Assembly: GCA_902806595.1 (NCBI GenBank) | Contig: CADCXC010000003.1 | Coordinates: 3,534,001 to 3,598,000 of the forward strand | Direction of reading: 5' to 3' | DNA from: Pyrenopolyporus hunteri | Taxonomy: Eukaryota; Ascomycota; Sordariomycetes; Xylariales; Hypoxylaceae | DNA: 64,000 nt | Shown here: piece by piece, positions 12,142 through 22,192 of the stretch | Layout: each line of letters begins with the position of its first letter | Numbering within the stretch: the first letter of the stretch is position 1 | The notes under the pieces: generated by a model | Database searches by the model: none | Told to the model about the DNA's origin: nothing | What the model saw: only the letters and a program-made list of their open reading frames with translations | Translations under genes and position numbers: made by a program

Positions 12142-12357
12142 TATTAATAGATATATACGTAAATAAAATAAAGAAATAATAATAAAAATAATTACGATAA
12201 AATAAAATTAATATTATATAAATTATTTAAAAAAAAAAAGTATTTAATAAAAAAATCGTAGGAAAAGTTTTTTTTATATAAATAAAAATACATTAATATT
12301 TCCTTTTTTTAAAATACGTATTATTAAATAATATATATATAAATTAATTAATTATTA
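12142..12357. repeat. Left long terminal repeat
   Basis: Matches 18084-18299 at a constant offset of 5,942 bp, no gaps. It keeps several G and C bases that are A and T in the right copy (for instance in ATCGTAGGAAAAG near 12257), so the two copies mutated independently after insertion. Confidence 0.8.
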
Positions 12358-15300
12358 TTTATTTTATTTTTTTTTATAATTAATTAATTATAAATTATTA
12401 ATTAAATTTTTCGTTTTATTTATTTTTTTAATTTTAAATTAATTTAATTTTCCTTTATTAAATTTTATATAATTTTATTAAAAAATACTTTCGTTATTAT
12501 ATTTATAAAATTATATAATTTATAAATTTATCGAATATTATTAATTTTTCGATTTTTATAAAATTATTTTAACGTTATTAAATCGATTATTAATTTTTTT
12601 TTATTAATATTTTTTATTTATATTAAATATTAATATAATAATAAAAAATTAATATATAAAATAAAAAAAACTTTAAAAAATAAAAAACGTTTTAAAATAA
12701 TATTAATTGTATAATAAACGATATAATCGACGTCGAAATTTTAAATTATTTTATAAATTTTATTAATAAATATATTATAAATAATTTATTTATATTTAAT
12801 AAATAATTAATAAATAATATTATTAATAATTTATATTTTATTATTTCGATTAATAAGATTTTTATTATTTAAAATAATAACGTATTCGATTTACGAATTT
12901 AAATTTTTATTATTTGTAAAAAATTTATCGATAAAAATATAAAAATATAAATTTTAAAAATTTAATTCGATATAATAAAATCTACATATTTAATTATTTA
13001 TTTATTATTTAATTTTAGCGTTAAAAATTTAATTTTTTTAAATTTAAATTCGAAATATTAAATCGTTATAAAATAATTAAAAATTATTTCGAATTAATAT
13101 ATAGAAACGATATATATATTTCGAATTTATTATTTTATAAATTTTTTAATTATATCGAAATTTTTAATGTTTAATAATTTAAATTTTTTAATTTAATTTT
13201 TTTAAATAATTATTACATTAAAATTTTTATTATAAATTATAATATATAAATTATTAAAATTTTCGGTTTCGAAATTTATAATTTTTTAAGGACGCGTTTT
13301 AATTTTAACTTTATTAAAAATTTTATTTTTAATAATAAAAAAGTTTATGGTATTAATATTAAAAATATTATTTATTTAAAAGTTAATAAATTTAAATGAA
13401 TTCGAATTTATTATAAATAAATAAGGGTCGAAGGTTAATAATTTTATTTATAATTTTTATTAATAATAACGCGAATAAATCTTAAATTAATAAATATTTA
13501 ATTTTATAAAATTATATAAAAGTTTAATTATTTGTAATAATATTTTTTTAAAATATTTATTTTTAAATTTTATTAATAAATATATAAAAATAATTTTTTA
13601 TATCGATATTTTAAATTAAATATAAATTATTATAATATTTTAAATTATAATTTTTATTTTTTTTCGATATAATATAGGTGTTAAAATTAATATAATATGT
13701 TAGTTAATTTTTTAAATAATGGGTATATATGTTATAATATATTTTTTATCGAAATTATTATAATTTTAAATTATTAAGCGAAATTTTTTGTATAATATAA
13801 CGGTATTTTTACTTTTAATTTTATAAATTATTTATAATTTAAAAATCGTAACGTTTCGATATATAATTATATCGTAAATTTTTAGGCGTAAAATGTTTTT
13901 TTCGAATAAAACGTTAAATTTTTTTATATTCGATATTTTATAAAATTTTTTTTATATAATAATTTTTTCATTTATTTATAATTTAATAATAAAAGTAAAA
14001 TTCTTTTATTTTTTATTAATAATATATAATTTAATAATATAGGAAAAATCGTTAATATATATAAAGTTTTTTTTCGGGATAATTTAATAATTATCGAAGT
14101 TAAAAATTAACGTAAATAATTCGATTTTAAATTTTTTAAATAATATAAAGTTTTTTTTTAATTAAATATACGATTTAATATAAAAACTTTTAAATGTAAA
14201 TATTTCGTTTAAAACGTTAAAAGCGACGATAATATTTTTATTTAATATTATAATAATTTTATAAGGATTTTTTTATTTTTTTTTTTTTTTATAAATAAAT
14301 ATTTTATTATCGATAGTAAATAATACGGGAAGAATTTTTTATGTGTTAAAATCATTACGTATATTTAAAGTATTTTTTACGAAACGTTATATTTTAATTT
14401 TTTTAATTTTCGTTATTACTTTTTAAACGGTTTATGTTTTTTAGGTTTATACGAAAGTAAAGGGTAAATTTATATTAATTTTAAAGTAAGCGTCGAATAT
14501 AAAAAATGTAAGTATTAAATTATTAAAGTTAATTATATCGTTAATTATTTTAATAATTATTTATAATTAAATTATACGTAAATTTAAACTTTAAAATTTA
14601 TCGATAATAATTTTATACGTTTTACGAATAAAGTCGTGGTATTTTTCGATTTTATTAATAAATTAATATATTTCGACGAATATTTAATAATAAGTAACTT
14701 TAATAATATAAGTTTTATTTCGAAATTTAATATTATTAAAATTTATATCGATATTATATATAATAATATTTAAAAGTTCGAGGTAAATATTAATTTAATA
14801 TTATTTTAATATATTTTAAATTTTTTTAATAAAAATAATTTTTATAAAATAAATAATTTAAAATTTTATAACGACGTTAATTATATATAAGACGAAACGT
14901 TTATTTAAATATATAATATTAACGATAATTTTATAATTAAAATTTACGTTAAAGTTTTTTAGATTAAATTTAAATTTTTAAAGGGTTTTATTTTTAATTT
15001 AATAATGGTAATAAAATTTATTAATTTTTTTAATATTTTTAATATCGATGTTATAATTTATTTTATTTAAAAAAGTATATAATTTAATTATAAAAGGGTA
15101 ATTAAATCGAATATAAATGTAACGTAGTTCGAGTTTTATAAAAAAAATCATATTATCGAAATAAAATTATAAATATTTTTATTTATAAATAACGATAACG
15201 ATAATATTATTTTTTTCGATTAATTAATTCGTAACGTTATTTAAATAAACGTTTAATCGATTTATATTTTTTAAATATATAAAAAACGAAGTATTCGAAT

Positions 15301-18083
15301 TTATAATATAAAAATTAATTAATTCGAATAAAACGTTAATTATAATCGTTTTTAATAATTTAATTAAAAAACCGTTTTCGAATTTAATATTAATTTTATT
15401 AATTCGATTATTATTTATTTTAAAATTTCGATCGAAAAAATTTTTTATAAAAGTTTAATATTATTTTTTTCTTTATAATAAATATTTTAATTACGTCGAT
15501 ATCGAAAATAATATTTTAAAAAATATTTTTAATATATCGATTTAAAATAAATATAATATTATTTTTTAATTTATTAATAGGGGAATAATAAAAAATAATT
15601 CGATATTAATATATTTAATTTATTAAATATATCGCGGTTAATTAATATTAAAGGTTAATTTTTTTTGTTTCGAAAACGGCGACGTTTTAATTATCGTTTT
15701 TCGATTTCGAATTTTTTTACTTAATATTTTTATAACCCGTTAAAAATGTAATATATTTTTTTTTATTTTTAATTTTTTAAATTTATTAACGTTTTTTAAT
15801 TTTTTTTTATTCGTTTTTAAAATATTTAATAAATTAATATTTTTTTTTTTTATATATTTAATAATAACGTTTTTAAATTTAAATTATTTTTTTCGATTAA
15901 TATCGATCGTTTTTATTATTACGATGATATTTTCGTTTAATATAAAATTAATCGAAATTTTTATCGTTATTATTATTAATTAAAAATTAACGTATTTTTT
16001 TAATATTTTTAAAAGTATTAATTAACGTATAAAATTTATTAATTAATTTTTCGAATTAATACGATAAAATAAATAAAGTATGTTATAATTAAAATATGTT
16101 ATAAATAATACGTTATATAATTACAATAAATTATTATTTATTTTTAAAATTTTTTTTAAAAGTACGTTAATATAATATTAATTTATTTAATATTATCTAT
16201 AATATTTTAAAGTCGAATTTTTTTTCGTTTTTTTTTTTAATTTTAATATTAAAAAAAATAATCGAAATTTAATTATAATAATATTAAATTTTATTTTATT
16301 TCGTATTAAAATGTCGTTTTATAATTAAATATATATTTGTAAAATATTAATAATAAAATATATTATATAAAAAATAAATAATTATTTATTTAATAAAAAT
16401 TATAAAAAATATAATATAAAATTAAATTTAATAAATTTTAATTATATAATAAACGTTTAGAAAAAAACGAAATTTATTTTTTAAAATATTATAAAGTTTT
16501 TCGATATAATTATTTTTATTATTTTAAGTTTTTTTAAAATAATCGATAATAATAAAGGAATATATTTTATTAAAAATTTAAATAAAAAAAATGTCGTAAT
16601 AAATATCGTTTTATTAATTTTCGATAAATATAAATATAAAAGTCGGTTTAATTAATAAAAATTATAAAATCGTTTAAAAAAAAAATTATAATTTTCGATA
16701 TAATAATTTTTTTTTTTAATATAACGTTTAATAAAATCGTCGATATTATATATAAATTATTTAATAACGATTCGAAAAATTTATAAATATTTCTCGATAA
16801 TAAAAATTAAAATTATTTTTTTCGTATAAAATTAAAAGTATATCGTTAATTATACTTTTATAATTTAACGTAAATTAAAATAATAAAATATTAATTAATC
16901 GTAATAATTTAAAGGGGTATAGTTATTTTTTATAAAATAAAAATAAAAAAAATAAATATATTAAATATTTAAAATTTCGATTAATTACGTAAGTTATTTT
17001 AATTATTTTAAAGATTAAATAAAATTAACGATAAAAATTTAAATATTAATTATTAAAAAGGTTATATTATAAAAAGTTATAATAAAAAAAACGATAAAAT
17101 ATAAAATATAAACGACGGGTTATTAAAAGTAATAAAAGGTAAATATATTTATTATAAAAATAATTTATAATATTATCGAAATAATATTAATAATAATTTT
17201 ATTAATATAATAAATACCATCGAATTTAAATTTTTATATCTAATTAATTAATTAAACGTTTAAAAAATAAAAAATCGTAATTATTATTATATCGTAACAT
17301 ATATATATATTAATATAAATAATTTCGAATAAATTATATTTTTTTCGATTTAATATATAAATATTTTCCATATTAACATATTAAATTATTTCCATTTTAT
17401 TTTTATTAATTCGTTATTATTTTATTTTAATAATTTACGTAATAATAAAAGGTTTATTAAAAATTTAATAACGTTAATATTATTTCTACTTATATAAATA
17501 TTTTTTTATATTAACGCGATTTTTAAAGTCGAATATAATTAATGTAATATAATTTAAAAATTATTTAAAATAAAACCCTTAAAACATTTTTAAAATTTTT
17601 TTATAATTTTTTTAATTATATAAATATATAATTTATTTTTATTCGTTATATTTAAATCCGTTAATATAATTAACGTTTACGTAATTTTTTATTAAAAAAT
17701 AATAATTTATAAATTTATTTTTTTTTATTTTATTATTATAAAATTAAAATATTTAATAAAAAAAATCGAAATAATTAAATAACTAAAAATATATTTAATT
17801 AAAATTTTAAACTTATTTATATTTTTTTATTTAACGAAATTAAATTCTTTTTTACGAATTTATATTTAAATCGAATTTTTAATTTTTTACGATATAATAA
17901 ATATTATAAATTTAAAAAAATTTAATATAATAAAACGATATTTTAATATAAATAAAAAAATATCGTATAAAAAAAAATATTATTATCGTATATATTATTA
18001 TAATAAAAATTTTTCGTATTATTATAGTAATAATTTTTTTAATTTTATTAATTTATATTATTAATTTTAATAATATTAATTAA

Positions 18084-18299
18084 TGTTAATAAATACGTAC
18101 GTAAATAAAATAAAAAAATAATAATAAAAATAATTACGATAAAATAAAATTAATATTATATAAATTATTTAAAAAAAAAAAATATTTAATAAAAAAATTA
18201 TAAAAAAAATTTCTTTTATATAAATAAAAATATATTAATATTTTTTTTTTTTAAAATACGTATTATTAAATAATACGTATATAAATTAATTAATTATTA
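18084..18299. repeat. Right long terminal repeat
   Basis: Begins TGTTAATAAATACGTACG, the canonical TG start lost in the left copy. It is more AT-rich than the left copy overall, but keeps a CG near 18275 that is TA on the left. Confidence 0.8.
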
Positions 18300-18420
18300 T
18301 TCTACGTATTTTACTATTATATTATAAAATTTATATGCGTAATAAAAATATATTTAAATTTTAATATAAAATTTACGTTAATTATATTATATATTATTTT
18401 TTTTTAAAATTTATTATTTA

Positions 18421-18512
18421 TTTTTATTATTTATAATATATATTTATTATTTATAATATATATTTATTATTTATAATATATATTCGTTATTTATAATATA
18501 TATTTATATTAC
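18421..18512. repeat. 20-bp tandem repeat, about 4.5 copies
   Basis: Units of TATTTATTATTTATAATATA at 18421-18440, 18441-18460, 18461-18480 and 18481-18500, with a partial fifth. Copies 2 and 3 are identical. There are no unique spacers, so it is a minisatellite and not a CRISPR array. Confidence 0.9.
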
Positions 18513-18582
18513 GTAATATATAATTTAATATTATTATTATTAATTTATTATTTATAAAATTTTTTTTATTTTTTTATTTTTT

Positions 18583-18584
<2 letters not shown>

Positions 18585-18627
<43 letters not shown>
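18585..18627. repeat. Uninterrupted 43-base poly-T tract
   Basis: Counted as T from 18585 to 18627. It may be simple slippage or the reversed poly-A tail of a minus-strand non-LTR element; no other feature of such an element is recognisable. Confidence 0.85.
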
Positions 18628-18631
<4 letters not shown>

Positions 18632-18870
18632 AATAAAAATTCTTTAATATAATATTAAATATTATTAATCGTATAAATAAAATCGATTTTTTAAAAAATT
18701 TAAATAAAACGATTTATAATTATAAAATAATATTATATTTTAAAATAATAACGTAAATTTATTATTAAAATTTAACCGCGAAATTTAATAATTAAATTAC
18801 GTTTTATTATATTTCGAAATTTAATTAATAAAAAGCTTTAAATCTACGAAACGTTACTCGTTATAAAACC

Positions 18871-19598
18871 ATTTCAAAAAAAAAAACCGTTCCATCTACC
18901 TACCTTTTACCGCTACGGTACTTACCTATGAATCCATATGAATGTGGAGAAGGTATATGTAAGTACCTTACTACCTTCACAAGGGCAATCCCCCACCACG
19001 ACATGGTACCTAGCCACAAACGCGATAAGCCTTTTTGCTAGCCAAGCCACAGAGCCAGGGCGCGTATCAAAAAGTTGCGAATCCCACTGTTTATATTATT
19101 GAAAACAACCACGACCATCGCACCACTCAGCTGCTGCAAATTCCCCAGTTTCAACGTATCACCGGTAAATTCACGGATTCCCGCAGCAAACTGAAATTTC
19201 GTGCAGTGCTCACAACATCCCCGGCCCAAATGGAGTTTTGACCGGACTGTGAGATTTGCACGGAATCGACTCTGTCCGCTCCTTGATCCTTACCCTCGTG
19301 GCCTTACCATCGTGGCCTGCTGGACGTAGGTATTCGTTCTGGCCCTCTTCGTCAAGATTTTACTCCCGTCATTGCCCCTCGTTTCCCTTGAACCGTTACC
19401 CCCCAACCGCCAACCAGCTGGGCTTCGAGTAAATAAGCAACCACGCTCAGCTCGTCTGGTACAAGCAACTCTCCAGAATTTCGGCATTTTCAGTATTCAA
19501 ACGACGAACCCCCCTCCCTTCCCCCCATTCCCACCTCTTTTCATTCTTACATTCCTTCGACCCAATTCAATCCACTACGACAGTAGTTATCCGCGAAA
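18871..19598. promoter_or_regulatory. Promoter and 5' UTR region of the cdc2 gene
   Basis: 728 bp separates the AT island from the kinase start codon. It holds TACCTACC/GGTACTTACCT motifs (18896-18970) and a pyrimidine-rich tract (19510-19540, CCCCCCTCCC...) typical of fungal core promoters close to the start codon. No gene is seen. Confidence 0.6.
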
Positions 19599-20760
19599 AT
19601 GGAGAATTACCAGAAGCTCGAGAAGATTGGCGAAGGTATGTCGAACGTGAAACTTGCCGTCCCGTCGTATATCTATCATTAATCTCCGTCGCTCCCTGCT
19701 GCCTGCTGCCTGCTTGCTATCGGTACCCTACCTGCCTCGGGTCCTACTTGCTAACCCGCCTTTCTTCCTCTAGGCACTTATGGTGTCGTCTACAAGGCCC
19801 GAGATCTGGCCCATGGCGGCCGGATCGTCGCCCTGAAGAAGATTCGACTCGAATCCGAGGACGAGGGTGTCCCTAGCACTGCCATCCGAGAGATCTCTTT
19901 GCTCAAGGAGATGCGCGATCCCAACATTGTCCGACTGTTCAATATCGTCCACGCCGAAGGTCACAAGCTGTACCTCGTCTTCGAGTTCCTTGACCTAGAT
20001 CTGAAGAAATACATGGAAGCCCTTCCCGTTAGCGATGGTGGTCGCGGTAGGGCTCTACCTGAGGGCTCGGGGCCCGAGCTAGGACGTCTTGGATTGGGCA
20101 GCAGTATGGTTAGACGATTCATGAGCCAACTTTGCGAGGGGATTCGATACTGCCATAGCCACCGGATCCTTCACAGGGATCTTAAGCCGCAGAACTTGCT
20201 GATTGACCGCGACGGAAACCTGAAGCTGGCCGATTTCGGCTTGGCGCGTGCTTTCGGTGTCCCACTTCGAACGTACACTCACGAGGTCGTTACGCTCTGG
20301 TACCGCGCTCCAGAGATTCTGCTCGGTGGTCGACAGTACTCTACCGGGGTTGACATGTGGTCCGTGGGGTGCATCTTTGCCGAAATGTGCACCAGAAAGC
20401 CACTGTTTCCTGGAGATTCGGAGATCGACCAGATTTTCAAAACTTTCCGGTTAGTGACGCCGATTCTAGCTCTATCTATGCAAATAACTAATACCTTTTA
20501 GTCTGCTGGGAACTCCTACTGAGGAAGTATGGCCCGGCGTTACCTCCTATCCCGACTTCAAGCCGTCTTTCCCGAAGTGGGTGCGCGATCATTCCCAGGT
20601 CTTGTGCTCGAATCTCGATGAGAATGGTCTAGATCTGCTGGAGGCTCTGCTTGTGTACGATCCTGCCGGCCGAATTTCCGCTAAGCAGGCTTGTCATCAC
20701 CCCTACTTCAACGATCTCCATCGCCAGCCGACCCGTCATGGAAGCAACGGATACCCCTGA
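19599..20760 (+). CDS. cdc2: Cyclin-dependent kinase Cdc2/CDK1
   Basis: Three exons: 19599-19635, 19774-20449, 20502-20760 (323 residues). Introns are 138 bp and 52 bp. The kinase shows every CDK1 landmark: glycine loop GEGTYGVVYKAR with inhibitory sites Thr14/Tyr15, catalytic Lys34, the perfect cyclin-binding helix PSTAIRE at 46-52, catalytic loop HRDLKPQNLL, DFGLARAFGVP, the activation loop THEVVTLWYRAPEILLG with the activating Thr, and GDSEIDQIF. A 15-20 residue Gly/Arg/Pro insert (about 136-160) between the hinge and helix E resembles that of other filamentous ascomycetes. It drives G1/S and G2/M with its cyclins in the nucleus. The first intron splits the Gly13 codon of the glycine loop. 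The start is fixed by the MENYQKLEKIGEG N-terminus. Confidence 0.97.
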
Positions 20761-22164
20761 GTCGCGTGGCCACATTTAACGAACGGAACGTAATACAACT
20801 TATCCGAAGCAGAATATGCCTACTTATACACAGCAGTATTCTTGTCTTTCAGGATACGGTGATTCCGACGTTGATGGATGAATACGAATAATACGCGACA
20901 CTATCAACCGAATGTGTTATCGGGGATCCCCTCTATGCACCCCACTTCTTAAATGGGTGGTTTACAGGGGAAAGCTCTCGCTTCCTGATTTCTCCAATGT
21001 TTTCGCAACTTATGCAGCATATGGACAATGGCTTTACAGGGCGTTGGAAGGAGGGTCATGGCATTTGAGAGGAGTCTGGAGGGAAAGGGAACCGCGCATA
21101 AGAAAAGCCTCTTTGTTTTCCGGGAGGCTGCGGACACGCCAATACGATGACCGTGGATCCTTGTACTTTTCCCATCAACCCACAAGAGCATTTTATTTTA
21201 CCTTTTCTTCTTCGTCTAACTTAAGTCACCCTACTTAGAGCTGACGGACTCTCGCCCCCCCGAGGGTAGAGTAATTAAGATTCGTCGCACTGTTTTTTCT
21301 TCTACCAGATGGTCTCGACTGTATCGATCTCGATCGTGGTATACATTATTTGGCCACTAAGGCTAGCCCGTATTGAGTACCTAGTCGTTTACCAAGGTAC
21401 CGGCCGTAGATACTCAGGTATTAATCGTAATGAGTCTCACAACAAGATTCCATAAAAGTGTTGTTGGCGTTTCTAAGTTTTTGATGTGAGTGTCTATAAA
21501 ACTACCTCCCTAGGTACCTAGGTACATAGGCGCGTTTGAGATGATTGCTATAGTTAATCGTAATCCGGATTGAAAGACTAAGTAATTCTAAGTAATTCTA
21601 ATTAACGCTCCAGTCTTAAAAGCCACGGCCCCGACTGGCTTCGTCCTGAGTTGACGTGTTAGTCCGATTATCAAATAGTAAATATAGCGATAGTTTAGAG
21701 TGATTGTGTTTTAATTACGATACGGAAATGGTGAAGCTATATGGTATTCAGGCCTAGGCGTTTACCAAATAAAAGGAAATTTGAAAGAAAGTAGAGGGAG
21801 TTGAGAGAGTTGGAAAGGGCCGTCACAGTGGGGTTAAGGACGAGGAGCACCTACTATATAGGTACCTACCTACCTAGGTGGGTATGTAATGCAGCAGGTG
21901 CTCCCTGTATTGTACGTATAGTAGGTACTACGTAAGGTACATGGAGGCGTTGTAGGTACCTGGACCCTGGGCATCCCAGTGGATTACATAATTCACTTTA
22001 ATTGAACCTGGACTCGGGCCGCGTCGCGCGCAACGACTTAACAACTCTTCGAAACTTGCAACTTTTCTACGCACGCGCATTTATTTCTCATTATTCTCGT
22101 CCTGCTTTAGTTGTCATCAACCTCATACCGACATGCGCATTATAATCCCAGCTATCGAGTCATC
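20761..22164. other. Intergenic: cdc2 3' region and HIR1 promoter
   Basis: No gene is supported; a 108-codon frame at 20912-21238 begins just after the cdc2 stop and is probably its 3' UTR. TACCTAGGTA motifs cluster at 21515-21524 and, in variant form, at 21858-21885. The HIR1 leader carries an upstream ORF, listed separately. Confidence 0.6.
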
Positions 22165-22192
22165 ATGCGCATCATTAAGCCATCATGGCTGA
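22133..22192 (+). promoter_or_regulatory. Upstream ORF overlapping the HIR1 start codon
   Basis: An ATG at 22133 opens a 19-residue frame ending in TGA at 22190-22192, 25 bases past the HIR1 ATG at 22165 and in another frame. Scanning ribosomes that start here would miss the main start. Its first codons (ATGCGCAT) mimic the true start (ATGCGCATC). Effect on expression is inference. Confidence 0.5.

Larger units (their letters stand above)
12142..18299. mobile_element. Degenerate LTR retrotransposon, inactivated by RIP
   Basis: Two 216-bp direct repeats (12142-12357 and 18084-18299) bound 5.7 kb of AT-saturated sequence, total 6,158 bp. They align without gaps; all differences I noted are C/T or G/A transitions. 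The right copy begins TG, the left copy TA (a transition), and both end TA, which would be CA before mutation. The flanking five bases are TTTTA on the left (12137-12141) and TTCTA on the right (18300-18304), compatible with a 5-bp target duplication altered by one C-to-T change. Size and LTR length fit Ty1/copia or Ty3/gypsy elements. No gag or pol motif survives, so superfamily and orientation stay open. In such low-complexity sequence the target duplication alone would be weak evidence. Confidence 0.78.
11850..18870. repeat. AT-rich island with RIP-like mutation, about 7 kb
   Basis: The stretch is almost pure A/T. Boundaries are sharp: ordinary sequence resumes at about 18,870. Nearly every surviving C sits in CpG; for example in 12481-12600 five of six C and all five G are in CpG, and in 15001-15120 both C are. 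No frame is open for a meaningful length. This is the look of repeat-induced point mutation of repeats in ascomycetes, here carried nearly to saturation. The classical signature (loss of CpA/TpG, gain of TpA) is visible, but CpT and CpC are also almost gone. It contains an LTR element, a pentanucleotide tract, a 20-bp tandem repeat and a long poly-T, listed separately. Confidence 0.9.

Noticed and set aside
18421..18512. CRISPR-like array
   Set aside because: Head-to-tail repeats without spacers, in a fungal AT-rich minisatellite.
20912..21238. 108-codon frame after cdc2
   Set aside because: Lies where the cdc2 3' UTR should be and has no conserved-looking sequence.
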